Assembly: GCF_001263795.1 (NCBI RefSeq) | Contig: NZ_LHUR01000018.1 | Coordinates: forward strand, 1-64,000 | Direction of reading: 5' to 3' | Origin: Clostridium homopropionicum DSM 5847 | Lineage (GTDB): Bacteria; Bacillota; Clostridia; Clostridiales; Clostridiaceae | DNA length: 64,000 nucleotides | Shown here: piece after piece, positions 17,327 to 26,354 of the stretch | How the letters are laid out: every line of letters starts with the position of its first letter | How positions within the stretch are numbered: position 1 is the first letter of the stretch | Notes under the pieces: model-generated | The model's database searches: none | Seen by the model: only the letters and a program-made list of their open reading frames with translations | Told to the model about the DNA's origin: nothing | Program-made: the position numbers and the translations under genes

Positions 17327-18733
17327 TTGGAAAACTTTCATAAACATGAGACTTTAAGAAATATTCCACCTATAAATGATTTACTAGAATTAAGTGTGGT
17401 TAAAGAGCTTATAGATAAACACGGAAAAAATCCGGTATTAGATAAAATAAGATTAATAATAGAGGAATTCAGAAATAATGTTCAGATAATGTCTAGAGCA
17501 GAAATTACACAATATATTTTAGAAAAACTATTAGTAGAAGTAACTGAGTATGAAGCAATGGGATTAAGAAAAGTTATAAATGCTACAGGTATTGTTTTAC
17601 ATACAAATCTGGGCAGAGCTCCTCTGCCACAAAATGCAATAAAGTATATAAATGAAGTTTGTGAAGGATATTGCAATTTAGAATTTGATATTGAAAGTGG
17701 AAAGAGGGGTTCAAGGTATTCTCATATTGAGCCTCTAATAAAGAAGATTACTGGTGCTGAAAGTGCACTAGTGGTTAATAATAATGCAGCAGCAGTATTT
17801 TTAGCATTAAATACTTTGGCAAATAATAGAGAGGTAGTAATTTCTAGAGGACAGCAAGTAGAAATAGGTGGAAGCTTTAGAATACCAGATATAATAGCTA
17901 GAAGTTCTGCAAAGATGGTAGAGATAGGGACCACAAATAAAACTCGAATAAGTGATTATGCTAATGCTATTAGGGAAGATACATCAGTACTGCTTAAGGT
18001 ACATACAAGCAATTATAAAGTGATAGGCTTTACTGAGGAAGTACCACTTGAGGAATTAGTATCTTTAAGTAAAGAGCAAGATTTAGTTGTTATGGAAGAT
18101 CTGGGCAGCGGGAGTCTTTTGGATTTATCTACTATTGGATTGCCTTACGAAAGAACAGTTCAAGATAGTCTTAAAGCTGGAGCGGATATTATAACCTTTA
18201 GTGGTGATAAGCTTTTAGGTGGTCCTCAAGTTGGAGTTATTGTAGGAAAAAAAGAGTTAATTGATAAAATTAAACTTAATCCCCTTACACGCATGCTTAG
18301 GTGTGATAAGCTCACAATTGCTTCACTAACAGCAGTACTCAACTTGTATATGGATTCTGAAAAAGCATTTAAGGCAATACCTGTTCTTAGAATGATGGCA
18401 CTAAAAGAAGAAGAATTAATTTATAAGGCCAGTGAGCTTGAAAAGCTCATAAATAAAGAATTAAAAAGTATAATTGAAACTGAAATAGTAGATGACCTTG
18501 ATGAGGTAGGGGGTGGATCTCTTCCAGCTGTAATTCTAAAAGGTAAAGCTGTAGCCTTAAAGGTCATTAATGGAGATATTAATGAATTTCAAGAAAGTTT
18601 GAGAAAAAGTCATATACCAATTATTTGTAAAATAAAAAAGGACAGAGTAATTATAAACGTGAGAACCATTGAAAATGAAGACTTTAAGCTGATTGTTGAA
18701 ACTCTTAAAGGTATACTAGGAGAGAAAGTATGA
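17327..18733 (+). CDS. selA: L-seryl-tRNA(Sec) selenium transferase
   Basis: SelA is a PLP enzyme that converts Ser-tRNA(Sec) to Sec-tRNA(Sec) using selenophosphate. The 468-residue length is normal. Motifs seen are NATGIVLHTNLGRAPLP, the glycine-rich GKRGSRYSHIE, VMEDLGSGSLLDLS and the PLP-lysine region SGDKLLGGPQVG. The start is TTG, with AAAGGAGG nine bases upstream. The 70-base gap after selD contains an imperfect hairpin (GGCATA with TATGTC). The 3' end overlaps selB by 4 bases (ATGA), so the two are translationally coupled. Confidence 0.95.
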   Translation: MENFHKHETLRNIPPINDLLELSVVKELIDKHGKNPVLDKIRLIIEEFRNNVQIMSRAEITQYILEKLLVEVTEYEAMGLRKVINATGIVLHTNLGRAPLPQNAIKYINEVCEGYCNLEFDIESGKRGSRYSHIEPLIKKITGAESALVVNNNAAAVFLALNTLANNREVVISRGQQVEIGGSFRIPDIIARSSAKMVEIGTTNKTRISDYANAIREDTSVLLKVHTSNYKVIGFTEEVPLEELVSLSKEQDLVVMEDLGSGSLLDLSTIGLPYERTVQDSLKAGADIITFSGDKLLGGPQVGVIVGKKELIDKIKLNPLTRMLRCDKLTIASLTAVLNLYMDSEKAFKAIPVLRMMALKEEELIYKASELEKLINKELKSIIETEIVDDLDEVGGGSLPAVILKGKAVALKVINGDINEFQESLRKSHIPIICKIKKDRVIINVRTIENEDFKLIVETLKGILGEKV

Positions 18734-20649
18734 AGAATGTTGTAATGGGAACTGCTGGACACATTGATCATGGAAAGACAGCGCTTGTGAAGAAATTAAC
18801 AGGAGTTGATACTGATAGATTAGAAGAAGAAAAAAGAAGAGGTATGACCATAGAACTTGGTTTTGCACCATTAACCTTACCATCTGGAAAGGTTATTTCA
18901 GTAATTGATGTGCCAGGTCATGAAAAATTTGTAAAGACTATGGTTGCAGGTGTTACAGGGATTGATTTTGTTATGCTTGTAATAGCAGCAGATGAAGGGA
19001 TTATGCCCCAGACAAAGGAACATATGGAAATTTTATCTCTTCTTAAAATAAAAAATGGAGTAATTGCTTTAACAAAAACAGATTTAGTTGAAAATAAATG
19101 GCTTCAGATGGTTAAAACTGATATAAAAGAAAGTATAAGAGGAACATGGCTTAAGAATTATCCTATAATACCAGTGTCGTCAATTACTGGAGAGGGAATA
19201 GGGGAACTTCTGTCCTATTTAGAAAAGTTAGCAAAGGATGCTGAACAGTACAATGCTGAAGAACTATTTAGATTGCATGTAGATAGAGTATTTACAATTG
19301 CAGGGCATGGTACAGTTATTACAGGAACACTAATGGGAGGAAGAGTTGCTAAAGGGGATATAATAGAAATATTGCCTGAAGGCATCAATGGAAAAGTAAG
19401 AGGATTACAAGTCCACAATAAAAATGTTGAATTTGCTACAGTAGGAGATAGATGTGCAATAAATATAACTGGCGTTTCAAAGTCAGAAATAGAGAGAGGA
19501 AATGTAATAGCTAGACCAGGGGATATAAAGCCAAGTAAGCTAGTGGATGCAGTGATTTTCACCACAAAAGATATGGAAAAGTTAGTACATAATCAACGGG
19601 TACATGTTCATATTGGGACTAAAGAAGTTCTAGCTAGATTAAGAATTTTAGGAGCAAATGAGATAAAAAATGGTGCTAAGGGCTATATTCAGCTTAGATT
19701 TGAAGAATCGGTTGTAGCTTTAAGGGGAGATAAGTTTATTATTCGATCCTATTCTCCAGCAATTACTATTGGGGGAGGAGAGGTAATTTTTCATTCTACA
19801 TTAAATAGACAGAGATTTTCTGAAAAAAATATAGAAGATTTAACTATAGGGGAATTAGGCAATTCAGAAGAACTAATAGAGTATGTTCTAAAAAGTTCAA
19901 AAAAGTTATATAGTATTCAGGATTTATGGCAAGAAACCCTATTAAGTAAAAGCGAGATTCAAAAGATTCTTGCTAAATTAGTGGAAACTGGTAAAGTAAT
20001 TAAACTAGTAGAAGTTAATAAATATTTAAGTATTGATTTATACGAGCAATTTATAATAGAAATTAACCAGGAATTTGAAAACTTATTTAAAAGGAATAAT
20101 TTTAAATTTCAAATAGATAAAGAAGAAATAAAGAGTAAATTGTTTAAACAACTGGATATGAAAGAATTTATGAATCTACTTAACTCCTTTATTGAAAATA
20201 ACAAGTTTAAACTGCATAATAATCAAATTGTTCAAATGAATGGGAACATCATTAATAGGATTTTGCAATTAAAAGAAACAAAATTAGTCAAAGAGGCCAT
20301 TGAAAAGGATGGTTTTAATATTAGAAGCTTAAGTGTAATAAAAAAATCTATTAATGTTGGTAAATATAAAATTGAAGACATCTTAAAGTTTCTAATAGAA
20401 ATAGGGGAAATAGTAGATTTAGGAAGTGAAATGTATATTCATAAGAATAGCCTAAAAGATGCAGTAAATAAAATTAGATATATTTTTCAAGGTCAAGACT
20501 CTGCTTCATTAGTAAATATTAGAGATTACCTAGGAGTAAGCAGAAAAGTAACTCTTGCAGTACTAGAATATCTAGATAATATAGGTGTTACTATAAGAGA
20601 AGAAGATGTGCGAAAACCAGGAATCCATTTTATGGATTATTATATATAG
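18730..20649 (+). CDS. selB: Selenocysteine-specific elongation factor
   Basis: SelB is an EF-Tu-like GTPase that brings Sec-tRNA to UGA codons marked by a SECIS hairpin. The 639-residue protein starts with the G domain: GTAGHIDHGKTALVKKL (G1), MTIELGF (G2), DVPGHEKFVKTM (G3) and TKTDLVE (G4). EF-Tu-like beta-barrels follow, then C-terminal winged-helix domains (about residues 380-639) that bind the SECIS RNA. The start overlaps selA by 4 bases. Its presence next to selC, selD and selA means the window encodes a complete Sec insertion machinery. Confidence 0.96.
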   Translation: MKNVVMGTAGHIDHGKTALVKKLTGVDTDRLEEEKRRGMTIELGFAPLTLPSGKVISVIDVPGHEKFVKTMVAGVTGIDFVMLVIAADEGIMPQTKEHMEILSLLKIKNGVIALTKTDLVENKWLQMVKTDIKESIRGTWLKNYPIIPVSSITGEGIGELLSYLEKLAKDAEQYNAEELFRLHVDRVFTIAGHGTVITGTLMGGRVAKGDIIEILPEGINGKVRGLQVHNKNVEFATVGDRCAINITGVSKSEIERGNVIARPGDIKPSKLVDAVIFTTKDMEKLVHNQRVHVHIGTKEVLARLRILGANEIKNGAKGYIQLRFEESVVALRGDKFIIRSYSPAITIGGGEVIFHSTLNRQRFSEKNIEDLTIGELGNSEELIEYVLKSSKKLYSIQDLWQETLLSKSEIQKILAKLVETGKVIKLVEVNKYLSIDLYEQFIIEINQEFENLFKRNNFKFQIDKEEIKSKLFKQLDMKEFMNLLNSFIENNKFKLHNNQIVQMNGNIINRILQLKETKLVKEAIEKDGFNIRSLSVIKKSINVGKYKIEDILKFLIEIGEIVDLGSEMYIHKNSLKDAVNKIRYIFQGQDSASLVNIRDYLGVSRKVTLAVLEYLDNIGVTIREEDVRKPGIHFMDYYI

Positions 20650-20702
20650 AATTAATTAAAGTCTGGTTTAAAATTTAATCATGAGAGGTAGGTGAAAATA
20701 AT

Positions 20703-20996
20703 ATGATTTCAATATCTAAATTAGCAGCTGAAAAATTTCAAGAATTGAGAAAAAAAGCTATAAATCCAGAAACAACTATGATTAGAGTATCTTTTGGTGG
20801 GTATGGCTGAGGAGGTCCAAGATTACAATTAACTCTGGATGAGTTAAAGAAAGAAAATGATGTAACTGTTGAATCAGAAGGAATAACTATAGTGTTTGAA
20901 AAGGATCTTGAAATATATTTGGATAGAGCTGTAATTGACTATTCTAATGGTTGGTTTGAACGTGGATTTGTTATAAGAGGAACATCCTCTTGCTAG
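20703..20996 (+). CDS. HesB/IscA-like selenoprotein
   Basis: Read through the TGA at 20808-20810, this frame gives 97 residues with Sec36 in the context SFGGYG-U-GGPRLQL. A-type iron-sulfur carriers have a Cys in a GG-Cys-G loop at this place and a Cys-rich C-terminus; here the C-terminus is RGTSSC with one Cys. The fold markers (ITIVFEKDLEIYLDRAVIDY) match the HesB-like family. GAGGTAGGTGA precedes the ATG. It is the last gene of the sel operon, 53 bases after selB and before a terminator. A 7-bp hairpin 18 bases after the TGA supports Sec insertion. The function, cluster transfer or redox, is not established. Confidence 0.9.
20811..20850 (+). promoter_or_regulatory. Bacterial SECIS hairpin in the HesB-like gene
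   Basis: TTAACTC (20829-20835) pairs perfectly with GAGTTAA (20841-20847) around TGGAT. The loop has G at its second position and lies at the distance from UGA expected of bacterial SECIS elements. Confidence 0.72.
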
Positions 20997-21000
20997 AATA

Positions 21001-21042
21001 AAATACTGTGGACAAAAATGATTGTCCACAGTATTTTTATTT
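21001..21042. terminator. Bidirectional intrinsic terminator
   Basis: AAATACTGTGGACA (21001-21014) and TGTCCACAGTATTT (21023-21036) form a perfect 14-bp stem flanked by A and T runs. It ends the sel operon and the convergent HTH gene. Confidence 0.88.
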
Positions 21043-21049
21043 TCTTAAT

Positions 21050-22627
21050 TTAAACTTTAAGTAATTCTATTTGGCTTTTAATCCACTTTATTACCTTTTT
21101 TTTATCCTTATTAGCTGAAGGTAAAGAACTCCACATGGATAAGAAATATCTAATAAATGCATCTACTACTTCAGCTTCAGAGATTAGTAGATCAACATTT
21201 TCATTACAATTATAGGAAGAGTATGGACTAATTATGTTATCATTTAATTTTTGTATAAATACACCATTATTTTCTTTTACCATCCAACATATCTTTGAAA
21301 TGTTCTCAAAATCTTTCTTATTAACTAGAGCGATTTCGTAATTTTCATATTTTTCCAGCATATTAATTATATTTTCTAGGTGGCATTTAATATCATTATA
21401 ATCTAAAGTTATATCGTCTAATATAAAGTACGGATCAAAGGAATAGATTTTTTCTTTTACTAAATTTTCAATGGACTCTTTAAAGAAAATGTCCTTAAAT
21501 TTATAGTATTTTATTTGAGCTTCAAAGGCATCTAACCTTCTCTTATGCAAGAATAAATGTTCTTTTATTTCTTCATTAGTTTTTTTAGTTAATTTCAAGT
21601 ATTTTTTATAAAGGTCCAGTGGTAGAGTTATAGTATTTATATCTCCTTTAAAAACATATTTGTCACCCAATGTTTCTTCTGCTTCAATAAACGTATGATG
21701 AAGTTGAGTTGTTTTTTGCCAATTGTAAGATTTTAGCAGAGGTTTGGCAGAGGAAAATAGTTGAAAAAAGTGTCCAGATAGAATTTCTATACTCTCTTTA
21801 GATTTAAATAAAAACGCACTATCAACTTGATTTTTAAGTTTTGAGGAAAAACAGTATAAAGCCCCTACATTTGGTACAACAATAAGTTCATTGCCCATGA
21901 ATCCAAGAGAACTATCTTTATAATAGTAAATATCATATCTTCCTGTATAAAGTGAAAGTTGCATATATTCAATAATTTTAATTGTTCTTTTTATATTATT
22001 ATTTAGTTTTACTAAATATACAATTTTCCATCCATTTTTCAATATTTTGTGAAGCACTTTCTTCCATTTAATATTAAACTCTTTGAAATTATCCAGAATA
22101 TCCATATTACTATTTAAAGTAATAAGTATTGTATCATCTTTACCTTCTGGATACTTTGGTATATTTTCTAAGATATCTAAAGCGGATTGTAATACTCCAT
22201 CCTCTCCAGTAATAATATTTACAAAATCAATTCCAGAGGATAGCATATCTTTTGATAAACTTTTAGCTTGCCTTTTTTTATTATTTTCCTTTGACAATAG
22301 TTCAATTGAATATCCTTGTGCTTCTTTTAAATAAGTTCTAATGGCTTCTTCAATAGAAATATCTTCGGTGGCTAATTCCTCAAGGGACCATTTTCTTAAA
22401 GCTTCTACTACAATTTCTTTTTGAAAAGAATTACTAATATTATTAATAAAGAAATTTGTTATAAGATCAATATAAGTGGAATTATATGATGGAACTCTTT
22501 CATTCCTCAGCCACTTGTATATTAGCGATGAATCCACATTTATTCCCCTGGCAAGTCTACTTCCTTTCAAATTAAAAATTTTCAATAATTCTGATAAACA
22601 GTTTCCAAATCCTTTATTGTTTTTCAT
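21050..22627 (-). CDS. Long protein with N-terminal HTH domain, unknown
   Basis: The 525-residue product has an N-terminal helix-turn-helix (about residues 8-50: LSELLKIFNLKGSRLARGIN, SSLIYKWLRNERVPS), similar to XRE-type DNA-binding domains. The remaining 470 residues are not recognised. They are rich in Lys, Asn, Ile and aromatic residues, with no membrane segment, and include a hydrophobic central part with alternating strands and helices. The start is set at 22627 because AGGAGG lies just upstream on the - strand; the reading frame extends 11 codons further without a ribosome site. It is single-gene. A perfect 14-bp inverted repeat just upstream may be its own operator. Confidence 0.78.
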   Translation of the reverse strand: MKNNKGFGNCLSELLKIFNLKGSRLARGINVDSSLIYKWLRNERVPSYNSTYIDLITNFFINNISNSFQKEIVVEALRKWSLEELATEDISIEEAIRTYLKEAQGYSIELLSKENNKKRQAKSLSKDMLSSGIDFVNIITGEDGVLQSALDILENIPKYPEGKDDTILITLNSNMDILDNFKEFNIKWKKVLHKILKNGWKIVYLVKLNNNIKRTIKIIEYMQLSLYTGRYDIYYYKDSSLGFMGNELIVVPNVGALYCFSSKLKNQVDSAFLFKSKESIEILSGHFFQLFSSAKPLLKSYNWQKTTQLHHTFIEAEETLGDKYVFKGDINTITLPLDLYKKYLKLTKKTNEEIKEHLFLHKRRLDAFEAQIKYYKFKDIFFKESIENLVKEKIYSFDPYFILDDITLDYNDIKCHLENIINMLEKYENYEIALVNKKDFENISKICWMVKENNGVFIQKLNDNIISPYSSYNCNENVDLLISEAEVVDAFIRYFLSMWSSLPSANKDKKKVIKWIKSQIELLKV

Positions 22628-22964
22628 GTGTGTTCCTCCTGATTTTGAACATAATGTCAAATTATATATAAGTATCCTATTTTAAATAACATACTTATAT
22701 ATAAAACAATTTAATTCAACAATAAAATGGAATTTTTACAATTGTCAGAGAATAAACCAGGACAAAATTTAGTATTTATTGATGAATAATACAAATTTAT
22801 GTAAAATAAATTTGTATATTTGTCATATATTAATAGTATACCATTATAGGTTAGATTTGATTGGGTAAAAGGTAAATTGGGTGTGATGCTATCCAATGGT
22901 ATATATTAGGTAAGCCTGGTAATGCTTCTTGGGTAGAAACATTATTAAATAGGGGGTATAAGTT
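22628..22964. other. Intergenic region between HTH and chemoreceptor genes
   Basis: This 337-base gap has no convincing gene. It holds the inverted repeat at 22662-22704 near the HTH gene and a G-rich leader before the chemoreceptor gene. In the leader TATACCATT (22837-22845) can pair with AATGGTATA (22895-22903). A weak TTGTCA element lies near 22820. No known riboswitch signature was recognised. Confidence 0.5.
22662..22704. repeat. Perfect 14-bp inverted repeat, possible operator
   Basis: TTATATATAAGTAT (22662-22675) and ATACTTATATATAA (22691-22704) are exact inverted copies separated by 15 bases. Each arm contains the self-palindrome TTATATATAA. The repeat starts 35 bases upstream of the HTH-gene start, where an autoregulated repressor would bind. 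Confidence 0.6.
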
Positions 22965-24674
22965 ATGTTTAAAAATTTGAAAGTAAGAACAAAAATATTT
23001 ACTTTATCTGTAACAATGCTAGCATTAATAGGTATTATATCAGTAGTAGGATATATAAATATTTCTAAGGCAAATGATGGAATGACAGATATGTATAATA
23101 ATAATCTGTTGTCATTACAGTATCTTATGGACAATAAAGCGCAAGCAAGAGCTATAGAAGCAGATATTTATTATTTAATTTTACATACTGGTGAAAAAGA
23201 AAAGCAGAATGAAAAAGTAAAGGATATTGAAGAAAGAAAAAAAGTTGCTGACGAGAATTTTACTAAATATAAAAGCTCAGAACTAGACCAATCTGAAAAA
23301 AATTTGATGAAAGTTCTTGAAGCAAATATGGCTATATATAGAGAAGGAAGAGAGGCGACAATTAAACTAGCCTTAGCTGGGCAGCAAAAGGAAGCTAAGG
23401 ATGAATTTAATAAAGTAGAGGCTGTAGCAAATGAATTTCAAAAGAATTTGATAGAATTATCAGATTATAACATTAAAGAAGCAGATAAAGTTAAAAAACA
23501 AAGTGATATAAGTTATAGAAATACAATAATAATATTTATAGGTTTAGTCTTAATCTCTATATTAATTGGAGTTATAATATCAGTAATAATTCTCGAAAAT
23601 ATTGTTCATCCTCTTGGCTTATTAAAGGATTTTGCAGAGAGGATGAAAAATTCTGATTTTTCAAAAGCTATAAATGTTACTAGGAAGGATGAGTTTGGAC
23701 AAACTGCCGCAGCTCTAAATGAGGCTCAAAGCAATGTAGGAGAACTTATTAGAGAAGTAGTTAATTCTGTTCAGGATTTAAGTGCAGGCAGTGAAGAACT
23801 ATCTGCAACAGTTGAGGAAATGTCTGCAAAGCTAGAGGAAATTAATACCCAAACTGAAGAAATAACATTAGGTACACAAGAAGCTAGTGCAGGAGCAGAA
23901 GAGGTTTCAGCTTCTTCAGAAGAAGTAGGTTCAAGCCTACAGACCCTTTCGGCTCAAGCTGTGGAAGGTAGTCAAAAATCAGAAGCTATAAAAAATAGAG
24001 CAATAAAAGTTAGAGATGACAGCAATGAAGCTGTTGATAGTACAGATAAAATTTATTTAGAGAAAGAGGAGAATATTCTTCAAGCTCTGAAAAAAGCAGA
24101 GGTAGTGGAGAATATAAAAGTTATGGCAGATACTATATCAAGTATCTCAGAACAAACAAATCTCCTAGCACTAAATGCTGCCATTGAGGCAGCTAGAGCA
24201 GGAGAGCAGGGAAAAGGCTTTGCGGTTGTAGCAGAGGAAGTTAGAAAGCTTGCAGAGCAATCCTCTGAAGCTGTAGTTAAAATTCAAGATACAATAACAG
24301 AAGTTAGGGAAGCTGTTTTAGAGTTGAAGGATAATAGCAATGAAGTACTACAATTTATAGGAGAACATATTAGACCTCAGCTTAGCAGTTTCGTAGAAAC
24401 TGGGAATGACTATTACAATGATGCAGAGTTCGTTGCTAATATGTCTGAAAGCATAGCTTCCATGTCAGAAGAAATTACAGCAACAATGGAGCAAGTTAGT
24501 TCTGCTATACAGGAAATGGCTCATCAAGCACAGAATGCAAATAATAATGCAGAAAATATAAAGGGCGGGGTAAACGAAGCAGCAATTGGAATGGAGCAAA
24601 TTTCTAAAACAGCTCAAGCACAGGCAGAGATGTCACAAAAATTAAGCGAAATGGTACAAAAATTTAAAATTTAA
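22965..24674 (+). CDS. Methyl-accepting chemotaxis protein
   Basis: This 569-residue chemoreceptor has a first membrane segment at about residues 12-31, an extracellular four-helix-type sensor domain (about 32-185), a second membrane segment (about 186-210), a HAMP linker ([20 protein letters not shown]) and a long cytoplasmic coiled coil. The signalling tip is [20 protein letters not shown], followed by [20 protein letters not shown], which contacts CheA and CheW. Gln/Glu-rich stretches on either side are methylation regions. The ligand is unknown. The site AGGGGG precedes the ATG. It is monocistronic, ending at a terminator. Confidence 0.95.
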   Translation: MFKNLKVRTKIFTLSVTMLALIGIISVVGYINISKANDGMTDMYNNNLLSLQYLMDNKAQARAIEADIYYLILHTGEKEKQNEKVKDIEERKKVADENFTKYKSSELDQSEKNLMKVLEANMAIYREGREATIKLALAGQQKEAKDEFNKVEAVANEFQKNLIELSDYNIKEADKVKKQSDISYRNTIIIFIGLVLISILIGVIISVIILENIVHPLGLLKDFAERMKNSDFSKAINVTRKDEFGQTAAALNEAQSNVGELIREVVNSVQDLSAGSEELSATVEEMSAKLEEINTQTEEITLGTQEASAGAEEVSASSEEVGSSLQTLSAQAVEGSQKSEAIKNRAIKVRDDSNEAVDSTDKIYLEKEENILQALKKAEVVENIKVMADTISSISEQTNLLALNAAIEAARAGEQGKGFAVVAEEVRKLAEQSSEAVVKIQDTITEVREAVLELKDNSNEVLQFIGEHIRPQLSSFVETGNDYYNDAEFVANMSESIASMSEEITATMEQVSSAIQEMAHQAQNANNNAENIKGGVNEAAIGMEQISKTAQAQAEMSQKLSEMVQKFKI

Positions 24675-24684
24675 TTGAAGTCAC

Positions 24685-24714
24685 AAAGCCACAGGTCAAC
24701 TGTGGCTTTTAAAT
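24685..24714 (+). terminator. Intrinsic terminator
   Basis: AAAGCCACAG pairs with CTGTGGCTTT around a 5-base loop, followed by TAAATTGTTATTTTTT. Confidence 0.8.
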
Positions 24715-24830
24715 TGTTATTTTTTATAAATAAATTCATTAAATATTAATTTTAGGATACTTAAGAATATATTATGAATATGATATAATTGTATTCTATT
24801 AAGGGAAAATAGTGATATACAGGTGATAAT

Positions 24831-26345
24831 ATGAAAGATAATTGTAAAAAAGATAAAATAGATTTTAGAAAACATAAAAGCTTAAAAAACCGTTTTAAAT
24901 TTATGGTAAATTTATCAACATTTTTTACTGTTATAATAATGAGTGCTATGTTTTTGTTTATAGTAAACAGAATGCTATTTATTATTGGCACAAGTACCTC
25001 TAAATATTATATAGAGCATATAGATACGATTGTTTCAAGAGTAACAGAAAATACCAAAACTAATGTTGAAGCTAAAGATTTTTTAAAAAATGATATGTTT
25101 CAGAAAGAAATGAATAGAGTTAGTAATATTATTCCTGTATTTAGTATAATGATAGAGATTCAGGGGGATGTGGTTTTTGAAAGAAATTCTAGGATTTTTT
25201 TAAATACAGCAGTAAATAAAGAAATTAATAATGCTCCTCTAGAATTTGATAAAGAAAATTATAAAGGAACAAAAGTTTCAAAAATGATTCTTGATAAAAA
25301 AGGCAGCGAAGTGGGAGAGATTAGAGTTGGAATTGATTCTAGACTAGCATGGATGATATATTTAGGTATAATTGCTTCATTATTACTTGGAGGAGTATTT
25401 TTACTAATAATTATGAGGATTATAACTAATATAATGACAAAACCAATTTTAAGACCACTAAATATTTTGCAGAGGCAAATGGAGCAGTTGGCAGATGAAA
25501 AGTATGAGAATGTAAATCCTTCTCTAACAATAGATAAGAAAACAGTAAGAGAAGTTTATGAACTAGCTAATGTAACCAATCGGCTTTTGAATAAGATGGT
25601 AAATTATAACGAGGTTATTACACAAACAGAAAAAATGGCTTCAGTAGGTCAATTGACAGCAGCTATCACTCATGAAATCAATACCCCACTTGGAACAATT
25701 AATTCAAATGTTAATATGATAAAGCTTATGGCTGAGGAAGTATCAAATATAGAAGATTTAGATATGTTAAGAGAAATGAATGAAAATATTAAAGAATCTG
25801 CTGTACTTTCAGAGGAAGCTAGTAAAAGAATTCAAGAAATAATAAAAAGCTTACGTTCTTTTTCGCGAATTGACCAAGCTGATTTTATGCCAGCAGATAT
25901 AAATGAAAGTATAAGAAGTGTAATTATATTAACAACTAATCTTCATAAGAATCGCATTCATATAGAAGAAAAGTTAGGTGAAATACCTAATGTATCCTGT
26001 TATATAGGCTTAATTAATCAAGTTTTTATGAATATAATTATAAATGCAATTCAAGCAATTGATGAAAAAGGTACTATTACTATTGAGACAAGTGCTGACG
26101 AAGCTTTTGTTTATGCTAAAATAACTGATACGGGGTGTGGTATAAGCAGTAAAAATATTTATAGGATATTTGAATATGGTTTTACAACAAAGCAGCCTGG
26201 TTCAGGATCGGGTATCGGACTTGCCCTAAGTAATAATATTATAAAAAAACACAATGGTTCTATTCTTGTTGATTCTGAAGAAGGTAAAGGAACCACATTT
26301 ACAGTTAAAATTCCAATCAATCAAGAAAAATATAATAATAAATAG
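24831..26345 (+). CDS. Membrane sensor histidine kinase
   Basis: This 504-residue kinase has two membrane segments (about residues 28-53 and 180-202) framing an extracellular sensor domain, then a HAMP-like linker. The dimerisation/phosphorylation box is ASVGQLTAAITHEINTPLG, with the phosphorylated His in ITHEINT. The ATPase domain has the N box NIIINAIQAI, the G1 box DTGCGIS and the G2 box SGSGIGLALS. It is followed 9 bases later by an HD-GYP response regulator, its likely partner. AGGTGAT precedes the ATG, and TATAAT at 24784-24789 may be a -10 element. The signal is unknown. Confidence 0.93.
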   Translation: MKDNCKKDKIDFRKHKSLKNRFKFMVNLSTFFTVIIMSAMFLFIVNRMLFIIGTSTSKYYIEHIDTIVSRVTENTKTNVEAKDFLKNDMFQKEMNRVSNIIPVFSIMIEIQGDVVFERNSRIFLNTAVNKEINNAPLEFDKENYKGTKVSKMILDKKGSEVGEIRVGIDSRLAWMIYLGIIASLLLGGVFLLIIMRIITNIMTKPILRPLNILQRQMEQLADEKYENVNPSLTIDKKTVREVYELANVTNRLLNKMVNYNEVITQTEKMASVGQLTAAITHEINTPLGTINSNVNMIKLMAEEVSNIEDLDMLREMNENIKESAVLSEEASKRIQEIIKSLRSFSRIDQADFMPADINESIRSVIILTTNLHKNRIHIEEKLGEIPNVSCYIGLINQVFMNIIINAIQAIDEKGTITIETSADEAFVYAKITDTGCGISSKNIYRIFEYGFTTKQPGSGSGIGLALSNNIIKKHNGSILVDSEEGKGTTFTVKIPINQEKYNNK

Positions 26346-26354
26346 AGGTGACCT

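Noticed and set aside
22711-22896. Small - strand gene before the chemoreceptor
   Set aside because: The 61-codon frame has no ribosome site and crosses the likely chemoreceptor leader and promoter.
22837-22964. Known c-di-GMP riboswitch before the chemoreceptor gene
   Set aside because: Neither the class I nor class II core sequences can be found despite the G-rich leader; left as an unassigned structure.
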